This document shows positions 8,651-16,913 of a DNA stretch of 64,000 nucleotides, in pieces. Location of the stretch: positions 186,001-250,000 of the forward strand of contig NZ_BDBR01000010.1 in the NCBI RefSeq assembly GCF_001613085.1, written 5' to 3'. The stretch comes from Nocardia salmonicida NBRC 13393 (lineage in GTDB: Bacteria; Actinomycetota; Actinomycetes; Mycobacteriales; Mycobacteriaceae). The notes below the pieces were generated by a model. The model ran no database searches and was not told where the DNA came from. It was given only the letters and a program-made list of their open reading frames with translations. Made by a program: the position numbers and the translations under genes. How positions within the stretch are numbered: the first letter of the stretch is position 1; each line of letters opens with the position of its first letter.

Positions 8651-9352
8651 ATGCCGTATTTGGAGCGCTCTGGTGATGTTTTCGTCCTGTACCTCGGCAA
8701 CGAGGGTGAGACAGACAACGAGAACCGTTTCTCGCCGGACTGGATCGAAGCCTTCCACGCCGCACTCGACAAGGTCGAGGCGTCCGAGGGTGCTGCCGCG
8801 CTGGTCACCGTCGCGACCGGCAAGTACTACAGCAACGGCCTCGACACCGATTACGTCTTCGGCAACCTCGACAAGATCCACGGCTACCTCGACCGGGTGC
8901 ACTCCCTCTACACCCGCCTGCTGACCTTCCCGATGCCGACGATCGCCGCGGTCAACGGCCACGCGTTCGGCGCGGGCGCCATGCTTGCCACCTCTCACGA
9001 CTTCCGCGTGATGCGCGGTGACCGCGGCTTCTGGTCGCTGCCCGAGGTGCACCTCGGCATGCCGTTCACCGTCGGCATGAACGGCTTGCTGAAGGGTCGC
9101 CTGAGCAACCAGGTGTGTGTCCAGGCGATGACCACCGGCCACCGCTTCAGTGCCGACGAGGCCATCGCCGCGGGCATCGTCGATGCCAAGGCCGACGCCG
9201 ACGAGGTGCTGCCCGCCGCGATCGCTCGCGCCGCCGCGCTCACCAGCCTGCGCAAGCCGATCACCCCGATCATCAAGACCGCGCTGCACGCGGAGACCCT
9301 CGCCGCGCTGGCCACCCCCGTTACTCCGGAGAATCTTCCCTTCGGCAACTGA
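8651..9352 (+). CDS. Enoyl-CoA hydratase/isomerase family protein
   Basis: 233 residues with the crotonase fold. The oxyanion-hole strand is at VTVATGKYYSNGLD, then PTIAAVNGHAFGAGAMLATSHD. SLPEVHLGMPF has a single Glu, in the place typical of Delta3-Delta2-enoyl-CoA isomerases rather than the Glu pair of hydratases. It probably moves or hydrates double bonds in acyl-CoA beta-oxidation intermediates; the substrate cannot be read from sequence. The frame is open upstream to 8555, but the TATTCT box six bases before the ATG at 8651 and the family's short N-terminus decide the start. It is divergent from punA. Confidence 0.85.
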   Translation: MPYLERSGDVFVLYLGNEGETDNENRFSPDWIEAFHAALDKVEASEGAAALVTVATGKYYSNGLDTDYVFGNLDKIHGYLDRVHSLYTRLLTFPMPTIAAVNGHAFGAGAMLATSHDFRVMRGDRGFWSLPEVHLGMPFTVGMNGLLKGRLSNQVCVQAMTTGHRFSADEAIAAGIVDAKADADEVLPAAIARAAALTSLRKPITPIIKTALHAETLAALATPVTPENLPFGN

Positions 9353-9402
9353 CCTCCGCTCGCCGGTGCGCCGTTGTCGGGCACTGATGCAAGACTGGGG
9401 GT

Positions 9403-10605
9403 ATGGCACCCTCGCGCACCGGCGAACTCACAGCCACCGCCTCCGACGCCGCGATTATGGCTGCCTCGGACGAGCTGATCGGGCTCTCGCACGCGATCCA
9501 CGCCGAACCCGAGCTGGCCTTCGCCGAAACGCGTAGCGTCGCCAAGGTCCTCGCGCCGCTGGTAGAGCGCGGATTCGCGGTCACGACGAACGTCGCGGGC
9601 CTGTCGACGGCCTTTCGCGCCGTGTACGGCAGCGGCCCGCTCACTGTCGGTATCTGCGCCGAATACGACGCGCTGCCCGAGATCGGGCACGCGTGCGGGC
9701 ACAACATCATCGCCGCGTCCGCCGTCGGCGCCGCCCTCGGACTGGCCGCCGTGGCCGACGCGCTCGGCCTGACCGTGGTCGTGCTCGGCACGCCCGCGGA
9801 GGAGAGCGGCGGCGGCAAGGTGCTCATGCTGGAAGCGGGCGCTTTCGACGACATCGCGATGGCGATGATGGTCCACCCGGGCCCTGTCGATATCGTCGGC
9901 GCGCGCTCCTTGGCGCTGGCCGACCTCGCCATCGTCTTCCACGGCCGCGAGGCGCATGCCAGCGCCGCGCCCGAACTGGGCCGCAACGCGGGCGACGCGG
10001 TGACCGTGACCCAGGTTGCTGTCGGCTTGCTACGACAGCATCTGCGACCCGGGCAGCAGCTGCACGGTATAGTGTCCGACGGTGGCGTAGCCCCCAACAT
10101 CGTGCCCGGACGCGCGGAGTTGCTGTACTACCTCCGCGCGGCCGATTCCGACTCCCTCGACGACCTGATGCGCCGAGCGAAGGCGTGTTTCGAAGCGGGC
10201 GCCCTGGCAACCGGCTGCACCCACGACATTCGGACGCTCGCGCCCACCTATACCGAGCTCACCCCCGATCCGGTTCTCTCCGCTGCCTACCGCGCGCAGA
10301 TCACCGGGCTGGGACGGACGCCGATGGCGCCCGAGCTCGAGGTGCTGCGACCGCTCGGGAGCACCGACATGGGCAACGTCACCAACGTCGTTCCCGGTAT
10401 CCACCCGGTGATCGGCATCGACGCGGGTGGCGCGGCGACCCATCAACCCGCGTTCGCCGCCGCCGCGGTGAACGCCTCGGCGGACCGGGCGGTGCTCGAC
10501 GGCGCGCTCGCGTTGGCGCGTACCGCTGTCGCCGTGGCAGGCGATGAAGTACACAGGGACAGGTTGTTGCAACGGCTGATCGAACGACAGGAGGATATTC
10601 GGTGA
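9403..10605 (+). CDS. amiB: M20-family amidohydrolase/aminoacylase (AmiB type)
   Basis: 400 residues of the M20D metallo-amidohydrolase group. Metal ligands are visible in GICAEYDALPEIGHACGHN and in AEESGGGK, and the dimerisation insert lies near residues 180-290. Relatives hydrolyse N-acylated amino acids or hippurate-like amides; the substrate is not evident. It pairs with the next gene, overlapping its start by four bases (GTGA at 10602-10605), as amiB1 and amiA1 (Rv3306c, Rv3305c) do. AAGACT at 9391-9396, six bases before the ATG, is a plausible leaderless -10. An AGGAGG just before the stop serves the downstream gene. Confidence 0.88.
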   Translation: MAPSRTGELTATASDAAIMAASDELIGLSHAIHAEPELAFAETRSVAKVLAPLVERGFAVTTNVAGLSTAFRAVYGSGPLTVGICAEYDALPEIGHACGHNIIAASAVGAALGLAAVADALGLTVVVLGTPAEESGGGKVLMLEAGAFDDIAMAMMVHPGPVDIVGARSLALADLAIVFHGREAHASAAPELGRNAGDAVTVTQVAVGLLRQHLRPGQQLHGIVSDGGVAPNIVPGRAELLYYLRAADSDSLDDLMRRAKACFEAGALATGCTHDIRTLAPTYTELTPDPVLSAAYRAQITGLGRTPMAPELEVLRPLGSTDMGNVTNVVPGIHPVIGIDAGGAATHQPAFAAAAVNASADRAVLDGALALARTAVAVAGDEVHRDRLLQRLIERQEDIR

Positions 10606-11897
10606 CCATTTCCGGCCATCCGGGCACCGCACGCGCAGGCTCCGACGCGCTATCGATGGGTGTGGGAACCCCCTCGATGGCACGCGAGACCGCAGCGTGT
10701 CCGACCACGCCGGACACCGAACCAACTCTGATGTCGGGAACCGAGATCATCGACGCATGGCTGGCCGAGCACACTGGTGACCTGGTGCAATGGCGCAGGC
10801 ACATCCACGCCAACCCCGAGTTGTCCCGGGCGGAGTTCGCCACCACCGAGTTCGTCTCGGGCTGGCTCACCAAGGCCGGATTGACCTGGGAAGTACTGCC
10901 GGGCGGCACCGGATTGATCTGCGACTTCGGCCCCACCGATCGTCCGCGCATCGCCTTGCGCGCCGATATGGACGCGCTGCCGATGCAGGAATTCACCGGT
11001 CTGACCTTCGCCTCGACGGTGCCCGGTGTGTCGCATGCCTGCGGGCACGACGCGCACACCACGGTGCTGCTCGGTGCCGGGCTCGCGCTGGCCGAGGCTC
11101 AGGACAGGTTGCCGGTCGGGGTGCGGTTGGTGTTCCAGCCTGCCGAGGAAGTGATGCCCGGTGGTGCGCTCGATGTGGTCGCGGCCGGCGGGATGACCGG
11201 GGTCGATCGGATCTTCGCGCTGCATTGTGATCCGCGTTTGGAGGTCGGCAAGGTCGGCGTGCGTACCGGGGCCATCACGTCGGCGGCCGATACGGTCGAG
11301 TTGGTGCTCGATTCGCCGGGTGGGCATACTTCGCGGCCGCATCTGACCAGCGACCTGGTCTACGCGATCGGAACTGTCATCACGGGTCTGCCCGGTTTGC
11401 TGAGCCGACGCGTCGATCCTCGGACCAGCACGATCATGGTCTGGGGTGCGGTGAGTGCGGGCAAGGCGCCCAACGCGATTCCGCAGACGGGCATGCTCAC
11501 GGGCACCGTGCGCACCGGCGATCACGCCACCTGGCTGCTGCTGGAACCGCTGGTCCGCGAGATCGTCGACGGCTTGCTCGCGCCGACGGGCGTGCGCTAC
11601 CAGCTCAATTACAAGCGCGGTGTGCCGCCGGTGGTCAACGATCCGACGTCGGCGCTGATGTTCGAGAACGCGATCCTGGGGATGGGCGAGAACGCGCTGG
11701 CCGACACTCCGCAGTCGGGCGGCGGCGAGGACTTCTCCTGGTACCTGGAGGAAGTGCCCGGCGCCATGGCCAGGCTGGGCGTCTGGTCCGGTGTCGGCGA
11801 GCAGTTGGATCTGCACCAACCGACGTTCGACATCGACGAGCGCGCGCTGGCGGTCGGCGTGCGAACCCTGACCAACATCATCCTGCAGGCACACTGA
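10602..11897 (+). CDS. amiA: M20-family amidohydrolase (AmiA type)
   Basis: 431 residues. The catalytic core begins near residue 44 (MSGTEIIDAWLAEHTGDLVQWRRHIHANPELS). It has the metal motifs LRADMDALPMQE, HACGHDAHT and QPAEEVMPGGA, and a C-terminal SGGGEDFSWYLE. The first 43 residues are not part of the core and look disordered. I kept the GTG at 10602 because an AGGAGG lies eight bases upstream and GTGA overlaps the amiB stop; an ATG at 10731 would give only the core. The two amidohydrolases are a fixed pair, possibly acting on related acyl-amino acids. A 32-base palindrome closes the operon. Confidence 0.87.
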   Translation: MTISGHPGTARAGSDALSMGVGTPSMARETAACPTTPDTEPTLMSGTEIIDAWLAEHTGDLVQWRRHIHANPELSRAEFATTEFVSGWLTKAGLTWEVLPGGTGLICDFGPTDRPRIALRADMDALPMQEFTGLTFASTVPGVSHACGHDAHTTVLLGAGLALAEAQDRLPVGVRLVFQPAEEVMPGGALDVVAAGGMTGVDRIFALHCDPRLEVGKVGVRTGAITSAADTVELVLDSPGGHTSRPHLTSDLVYAIGTVITGLPGLLSRRVDPRTSTIMVWGAVSAGKAPNAIPQTGMLTGTVRTGDHATWLLLEPLVREIVDGLLAPTGVRYQLNYKRGVPPVVNDPTSALMFENAILGMGENALADTPQSGGGEDFSWYLEEVPGAMARLGVWSGVGEQLDLHQPTFDIDERALAVGVRTLTNIILQAH

Positions 11898-11900
11898 GCC

Positions 11901-11932
11901 AACCCGCGCCGGTCACGTGACCGGCGCGGGTT
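11901..11932. terminator. 32-base perfect palindrome after amiA
   Basis: AACCCGCGCCGGTCAC is followed at once by its exact complement. It lies between the convergent amiA and cyclotransferase-like genes and can terminate both. Confidence 0.85.
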
Positions 11933-11936
11933 CCTC

Positions 11937-12398
11937 TCAAGCTCCGGGCCCGACGTTCTTGCTGTTGCGGGTGCGCAAGGCGTGGACGTAGTCCTCTGGG
12001 GCGCCTGCTTTTTCGGCCGCGTCGGCGATCACGCCGATGAAGCGGGCCGAGGGAAGGCCGCCTTCGTAGGCGTCGAGGACGTAGAGCCAGGCCAGGCGGG
12101 ACTCGCCCTGGGTGCCGGTGACTCGGATTCGGATCTTCTTGTGGATACCGAAGTCGGAGCCCTCCCAGCGGTCGAGGCTGTCCTCGTCCTCGGGGGAGAC
12201 GTCGTAGAGCACGACGAATACCCGCGAGCCGGGATCCTCGACGACGGTGGCCAACGGCCCTTCCCAGCCGATGTCGTCACCGGCGAAGGTCAGGCGCCAA
12301 CCCTCCAGCCACCCGGTCCCGGACATGGGCGAATGCGGGCAGCGTTCCAGCATCTGCGTCGAGTCCATGTTGGACCCGTAGGCGGCATAGATCGGCAC
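11937..12398 (-). CDS. Gamma-glutamylcyclotransferase-fold protein
   Basis: About 153 residues. The N-terminal IYAAYGSNMDSTQMLERCPHSP is the substrate-phosphate/carboxylate loop of the gamma-glutamylcyclotransferase (AIG2-like) fold, followed by GWRLTF, a VVEDP turn and VFVVLYDVSPEDEDSLDRWEG. The acidic residue in the last segment is near the expected catalytic position. Relatives release 5-oxoproline from gamma-glutamyl amines; here the substrate is unknown. I favour the GTG at 12398, because TACAGT lies exactly six bases before it and it gives the M-x-x-YAAYGSNM start of relatives. An ATG one codon upstream (12401) is the alternative. It occupies the Rv3304 position. Confidence 0.8.
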   Translation of the reverse strand: MPIYAAYGSNMDSTQMLERCPHSPMSGTGWLEGWRLTFAGDDIGWEGPLATVVEDPGSRVFVVLYDVSPEDEDSLDRWEGSDFGIHKKIRIRVTGTQGESRLAWLYVLDAYEGGLPSARFIGVIADAAEKAGAPEDYVHALRTRNSKNVGPGA

Positions 12399-12404
12399 CA
12401 TGGA

Positions 12405-12410
12405 ACTGTA
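12405..12410 (-). promoter_or_regulatory. Leaderless -10 box of the cyclotransferase-like gene (TACAGT)
   Basis: On the minus strand TACAGT, six bases, then GTG at 12398 (only three bases to the in-frame ATG at 12401). Confidence 0.5.
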
Positions 12411-12619
12411 GCCAATAACCCCGGTGGAATTCCCGTCTCCCTCCCAGATCGGCTGACCGTCACACTTGCCGGTGGCGCAGAACACGGCGCGGAACACGCG
12501 CACCGTTGTTCACCGATCCGACCCGGCCATGTCACATCGCACCTGAAATGATGAGTCGACAGCACGGACGAGCCCTCACAAGGGGCAGTCCGATCAGGCG
12601 AGCACAAGGAGCGTGACTG

Positions 12620-14020
12620 GTGGCACGGATTGCGATCATCGGTGGTGGACCGGCCGGATACGAGGCGGCACTGGTAGCCGCCCAGCACGGGGCCACGGTG
12701 ACCCTGGTGGACGCCGACGGTATCGGTGGTGCCTGCGTGCTGTGGGATTGCGTGCCGTCGAAAACTTTCATCGCCTCGACGGGTCTGCGCACCGATCTGC
12801 GCCGCGCCCGCGACCTCGGCATCAATATCGATGCCGACCAGGCGAAGGTGCACCTGCCCGAGGTGAACGCGCGCGTCAAGGCGCTCGCCCTGGCGCAGTC
12901 CTCCGATATCCGCGCCAAGTTGCAGGCCGCGGGTGTGCAACTACTCCCCGGTTACGGCGAATTGGTCGGGCCCGCACCGGGTTTGGCGCATCGCGTGCGC
13001 GCGAACCTGGTCGACGGCGGCTCCGAGGAGTTCGAGGCCGAGGTCGTGCTGATCGCGACCGGCGCGAGCCCGCGGGTGCTCCAGGGCGCCGAGCCCGACG
13101 GTGAGCGGATCCTGAACTGGCGTCAGCTCTACGACCTGCCGGAACTGCCGGAGACGCTGGTCGTCGTCGGATCCGGTGTCACCGGCGCCGAATTCGTGTC
13201 CGCGTACACCGAGATGGGTGTGCGGGTGAAGCTCGTGTCGAGCCGTGACCGCGTGCTGCCCGGCGAGGACGCCGACGCGGCCCTCGTGCTGGAGGAAGCC
13301 CTCGCCGAACGTGGCGTGGAGCTGGTCAAGCACGCCCGCGCCGACGCCGTGGAACGCACCGCCGAAGGCATCGTGGTGAAGCTGTCGGACGGTCGCACCG
13401 TCACCGGCTCGCACGCGCTGATGACCGTCGGCTCCACCCCGAACACTGAGAATCTGGGCCTGGATCGGGTCGGGATCGAACTCGATCGTGGTGGATACCT
13501 TCGCGTCGACCGGGTTTCGCGAACCTCGGTGCCCGGCATCTACGCCGCGGGCGACTGCACGGGTCTGCTGCCACTGGCTTCGGTGGCGGCCATGCAGGGG
13601 CGGATCGCGATGTACCACGCGCTCGGCGAGGGCGTGAGCCCGATCAGGTTGAAGACGGTGGCCTCGGCGGTGTTCACCCGCCCGGAGATCGCGACCGTCG
13701 GCGTGAGCCAGACCGCCATCGACAACGGTGAAGTCCCCGCGCGCACGGTGATGTTGCCGCTCAACACCAATCCGCGCGCGAAGATGTCGGGGCTGCGGCG
13801 CGGCTTCGTCAAGATCTTCTGCCGCCCGGCCACCGGTGTGGTGATCGGCGGTGTGGTGGTCGCGCCGATCGCCTCGGAGCTGATCCTGCCGATCGCGCTG
13901 GCGGTGCAGAACAATCTGACGGTCACCGACCTGGCGCAGACGTTCTCGGTGTATCCCTCGCTTACCGGTTCGCTCACCGAAGCCGGACGTTTGCTGATGC
14001 GGCACGACGACCTCGACTGA
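12620..14020 (+). CDS. lpdA: NAD(P)H quinone reductase of the flavoprotein disulfide reductase family (LpdA)
   Basis: 466 residues. The N-terminal FAD site is IAIIGGGPAGYEAALVAAQHG and the redox pair sits in GGACVLWDCVPSK (CxxxxC). The NAD(P) site is LVVVGSGVTGAEFVSAY, a second FAD motif is SVPGIYAAGDCTGLLPLASVA, and a dimerisation domain closes the protein. The catalytic HPTxSE of lipoamide dehydrogenase is replaced by YPSLTGSLTE, so the His of the His-Glu dyad is missing. This matches Rv3303c LpdA, known as an NAD(P)H:quinone reductase and not a lipoamide dehydrogenase. The GTG start has AAGGAG at 12606-12611. In mycobacteria it neighbours glpD; here about 5.9 kb of other DNA separates them. 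Confidence 0.92.
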   Translation: MARIAIIGGGPAGYEAALVAAQHGATVTLVDADGIGGACVLWDCVPSKTFIASTGLRTDLRRARDLGINIDADQAKVHLPEVNARVKALALAQSSDIRAKLQAAGVQLLPGYGELVGPAPGLAHRVRANLVDGGSEEFEAEVVLIATGASPRVLQGAEPDGERILNWRQLYDLPELPETLVVVGSGVTGAEFVSAYTEMGVRVKLVSSRDRVLPGEDADAALVLEEALAERGVELVKHARADAVERTAEGIVVKLSDGRTVTGSHALMTVGSTPNTENLGLDRVGIELDRGGYLRVDRVSRTSVPGIYAAGDCTGLLPLASVAAMQGRIAMYHALGEGVSPIRLKTVASAVFTRPEIATVGVSQTAIDNGEVPARTVMLPLNTNPRAKMSGLRRGFVKIFCRPATGVVIGGVVVAPIASELILPIALAVQNNLTVTDLAQTFSVYPSLTGSLTEAGRLLMRHDDLD

Positions 14021-14036
14021 GCCCCCGACGCCGGAG

Positions 14037-14052
14037 TGTGAAACGAATCACA
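14037..14052 (+). promoter_or_regulatory. Perfect CRP/GlxR-type site
   Basis: TGTGAAACGAATCACA is an exact TGTGA-N6-TCACA palindrome, the known consensus of CRP-family cAMP regulators (Rv3676, GlxR). It starts 17 bases after the lpdA stop and lies about 225 bases before the secreted Pro-rich gene. The rest of this 255-base gap holds no gene. It contains an 8-base inverted repeat CGCGATCA/TGATCGCG (14209-14229) in the presumed 5' leader. Confidence 0.7.
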
Positions 14053-14275
14053 AGGGCTTCCGGGTTTCGAATTGTCTTGTTCGCCAACGTTGCTCGTCGC
14101 TTCTCGGCAACCGCCACGCCAGGTGTTTGCGCAGGCGGCACCCGGTGAACTCGAAACCTGGTGCTGCGTTGCCTGTCCCGCGCTCATGTGGTTGACTCAC
14201 CGCCGAGGCGCGATCAGTTTGTGATCGCGTGGTGGATGCAGTGGGGGATTCCCTCCGGGAAAGGGATTACGAAAA

Positions 14276-15334
14276 GTGAAGCATCGTAAGCCGAGTCGGG
14301 CGCAGCGAGCGATGGCAAGCACGTCATTGCCTTTGGCTGCCGCGGCAGCAGTGGCAACCCTCCTCGCGGCGCCGGCCGGCGCGGTCCCCAGCGACCAGCC
14401 GACCACCCCCGCGACTCCGGCTCCTGCGCAGCCGGGCCAGCCTTCGGGTGAAGTAGAGACCCCGGAGACCCCCGATACCCCGGAGAGCGTGAAGCCGGGT
14501 CAGACGAAGCCGGGCGAGACCAAGCCGACGCCGGCCCAGCCGGGTGTCACCAGCCCCGCGCCGGGTCAGCCGGGGCAGGAGACCCCCGCCAAGCCGACGC
14601 CGAGCCAGCCGGGCGTCACCAGCCCGCGTGTCGCGCCGCTGCCCGTGCCGGGACAGGCACAGCCCGCGGTCCAGCCGGAGCGCGCAGGCGCGACGCCCGA
14701 CCAGCCGGGCACCACCAAGCCCGAGACGGGCACCACGCCGAGCCAGCCGGGCGCCACGCCGGGCCAGCAGCAGACGCAGCCCACCGTGCCGTCCGATCAG
14801 GGCACCGGGAACGGCACCCAGGCCGAGGTCGAGTCTCCGGACACCCTCGTCCAGGAGCCGAAGGAACCGTCCTGGCAGGCACCGCGCCTGGCTAACGCGC
14901 CCGCCGCGCCCGTCGTCGAGATGGAAGGCCCGCGTCAGGAAATCGGCGTCACCGTCGACGGCGCCGGGATCCTGGCCAACACCCACCACTACAACAACGC
15001 CTCGGGCTACGTCGGCACCGTCGGCTACCGGACGCCGGGTGGCGGTTTCGGTGACGCCGGTGTCTCGGTCGAGTACGTCGGTGCGAACGAGGTCAAGGTC
15101 ACCACCTTCAACGGTGGCGACGGTCGCAGTGACAACACCACGGTGACCGTGCTCGACACCACGCAGGCCAACCTGGCCAAGGCCGCGGTGGAGAACTGGA
15201 TCAAGGCGCAGCCGGGCGGCACCGCCGCGCTCGATGCGGCCGCGAAGGCTACACTGCCCGTGCCGGGGGAGTTGCTTCAGACGTTGAACGTCGCGGGTGT
15301 GAACACCCAGTGGGGTGGCTCGATCCAGTACTGA
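14276..15334 (+). CDS. Secreted proline-rich repeat protein
   Basis: 352 residues. Residues 1-37 form a Sec signal (charged KHRKPSRAQR, a hydrophobic Ala/Leu core, cleavage after PAGA). Residues 38-215 are a Pro/Gly/Thr/Gln region with irregular repeats such as QPGVTSP and KPGQTKPGETKP, likely extended and wall-spanning. Residues 225-352 form a globular domain with QEIGVTVDGAGILANTHHYNN and VKVTTFNGGDGRSDN, then helices. I do not recognise the domain. The GTG start follows a GGGAAAGGG stretch. The gene sits behind the CRP-type site and is closed by a 16-base-pair hairpin. It is absent from the syntenic mycobacterial block as I know it. A surface or wall-associated role is inferred from architecture only. 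Confidence 0.85.
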   Translation: MKHRKPSRAQRAMASTSLPLAAAAAVATLLAAPAGAVPSDQPTTPATPAPAQPGQPSGEVETPETPDTPESVKPGQTKPGETKPTPAQPGVTSPAPGQPGQETPAKPTPSQPGVTSPRVAPLPVPGQAQPAVQPERAGATPDQPGTTKPETGTTPSQPGATPGQQQTQPTVPSDQGTGNGTQAEVESPDTLVQEPKEPSWQAPRLANAPAAPVVEMEGPRQEIGVTVDGAGILANTHHYNNASGYVGTVGYRTPGGGFGDAGVSVEYVGANEVKVTTFNGGDGRSDNTTVTVLDTTQANLAKAAVENWIKAQPGGTAALDAAAKATLPVPGELLQTLNVAGVNTQWGGSIQY

Positions 15335-15345
15335 CACGCAGTTTG

Positions 15346-15381
15346 ACGTGTGGGGCGGTCGCCTTCGACCGCCCCACACGT
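15346..15381 (+). terminator. Hairpin after the secreted Pro-rich gene
   Basis: ACGTGTGGGGCGGTCG (15346-15361) pairs perfectly with 15366-15381 around CCTT. It overlaps the open upstream extension of the next gene, arguing for that gene's later start. Confidence 0.85.
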
Positions 15382-15403
15382 GTGTCCCGGGAAAGGATTG
15401 GAC

Positions 15404-16822
15404 TTGGGCACCGAGGGCGACGACAACGAACGCGGCGATCAACGACCTGCTGCGGAATTCGGGCCCCCCGTAAGCGGATTCGGGCCGCCGGTCGATGAAG
15501 CCGGTTTCGGTGGGCCTGTCCCCGCCGCGCCGCCGCCCGCGCCGTCCGGGGTTCCGGAGCGGGGTTGGCGACCGGCCGGTCCGCCGGCCGGTACACCTGC
15601 GCCCGGTCCATTCGGTCCGCCGGCCGGGGCACCCGCGCCGGGTCCGTTCGGTGGACCTGTCGCGGGTCAGCCGCCCGTGACTCCGCCGCCGGGTCCCCCC
15701 GCGGCTCCGTTCACCGGTTCGGTGCCGCCGGGACCGTCCGCCGGTCAAGCGCCGCCTCGGTTGCCCGATGGTCGTCGTTCCGCGCCGACGTCCGTCTTCG
15801 GTGACGCGGTGGCGACGCCGCCTCCTACGCCGCCCGCCGGATCGGGTCCGCGGAGCGCGGCACCGTTCGGTGGTCCCACCCCCGTTGGTCCGCCTGCTGC
15901 CGATCCAACGGTGCGATTCGGTGGCGAGCAGCCGCGCGGTGAGAGTTCTGTCTTCGGCGACTCGGTGTTCGGTGATTCCGTGCCGGTGACTTCCGGTCGT
16001 GAGCTCACCGAGGTGATCCGTCGTGGTCGCCCCGGCCCCAAAGACGCTGTGCCGCAGGTACTCTCGCGCGATGTCGGGCCTGCCTCGGAACCGGTGCGGC
16101 CGCCGGAGGGCTCACGCACCCCCTTGGTCCCGGATAAGCCGAGGCCCGCCGCCGACAAGGCGTGGTGGGACAACCCCGACGATGACGGCGCGATCCCGAA
16201 GCCGCCGTCCGAACCCGGTCTGTCGTGGGCCGACGACCCGATCGCGCGCCGTCTGGCGCCGAAGACGCCGATCGCCCCTGCGCCGGTGGAGGAGGAGTCC
16301 GACAACAAGCGCCTGCGCTGGATCATCGGCGGGGTGGCCGCGGCCGTCCTGCTCGTGGTGGCCCTCGTGCTGACGATCGGTCTGGTCAAGCGCGGCGGCG
16401 GTGCCGATCCGGGTGTCACGGCCGCGCCGATTCCCTCGATCGCGTCCGCCTCCGAATGCCAGACTGTCGCAGAACAATCCGTCACCGTCGGCAACGGACC
16501 GGGTGACACCACCACCGGCGCCAGGGCCATCCTCGGCTTCCAATACGCCTTCTACACCGATCGGTCCGGGGCGAAAGTGCGCGAGTTCGTGGCGCCCGAC
16601 GCCGAGAACATCTCGCCTGCCGAGACGATCCAGCAGGCGATCGACGGTCAGATCCCCCCTGGCACCACCCACTGCGTGAAGATGCGCGAAACCACCCTGG
16701 GCCGCTACGACGTGGAACTGCGCGAAATGCACCCCGATGGCTCGGCGGTGGTCTACAAGCAGGAGATCATCACCACCAACACCGACGGAAAGTGGCAGGT
16801 CAAGTCGATCACTGCTCGGTAG
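15404..16822 (+). CDS. Pro-rich single-span membrane protein with extracytoplasmic C-terminal domain
   Basis: 472 residues from TTG at 15404, preceded by GGGAAAGGA. Residues 1-300 are disordered and Pro/Gly-rich with repeats such as GPFGPPAG/GPFGGPVAG and SVFGD. One transmembrane helix (IIGGVAAAVLLVVALVLTIGLV) lies at about 311-332. Residues 350-472 form a compact outside domain with two Cys residues (SECQTVAEQ and TTHCVKM) that could be bonded, ending in strands like VVYKQEIITTNTDGKWQVKSI. I do not assign a family. The Pro-rich tail inside and small domain outside resemble membrane-anchored partners in cell-envelope or type VII contexts. It directly follows the secreted Pro-rich gene, but the hairpin between them suggests partly independent expression. 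Confidence 0.8.
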   Translation: MGTEGDDNERGDQRPAAEFGPPVSGFGPPVDEAGFGGPVPAAPPPAPSGVPERGWRPAGPPAGTPAPGPFGPPAGAPAPGPFGGPVAGQPPVTPPPGPPAAPFTGSVPPGPSAGQAPPRLPDGRRSAPTSVFGDAVATPPPTPPAGSGPRSAAPFGGPTPVGPPAADPTVRFGGEQPRGESSVFGDSVFGDSVPVTSGRELTEVIRRGRPGPKDAVPQVLSRDVGPASEPVRPPEGSRTPLVPDKPRPAADKAWWDNPDDDGAIPKPPSEPGLSWADDPIARRLAPKTPIAPAPVEEESDNKRLRWIIGGVAAAVLLVVALVLTIGLVKRGGGADPGVTAAPIPSIASASECQTVAEQSVTVGNGPGDTTTGARAILGFQYAFYTDRSGAKVREFVAPDAENISPAETIQQAIDGQIPPGTTHCVKMRETTLGRYDVELREMHPDGSAVVYKQEIITTNTDGKWQVKSITAR

Positions 16823-16868
16823 GCTCTCATTATTTGAGACAACAATTTCATATTCTGGTGGGCGATAT

Positions 16869-16887
16869 GCAATCGTAGGATGATTGC
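16869..16887. promoter_or_regulatory. Inverted repeat before the aminotransferase gene
   Basis: GCAATC and GATTGC are separated by seven bases in an AT-richer stretch starting 27 bases before the ATG at 16914. This is a possible operator; the regulator is unknown. Confidence 0.4.
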
Positions 16888-16913
16888 TTCTCTTGGCGTC
16901 CCCGGAGGTTCCC

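Noticed and set aside
14400..14860. Repeated QPGVTSP-type DNA segments, considered as a CRISPR or other repeat array
   Set aside because: The repeats are irregular, in frame and encode a Pro-rich spacer; there are no constant repeat/spacer units.
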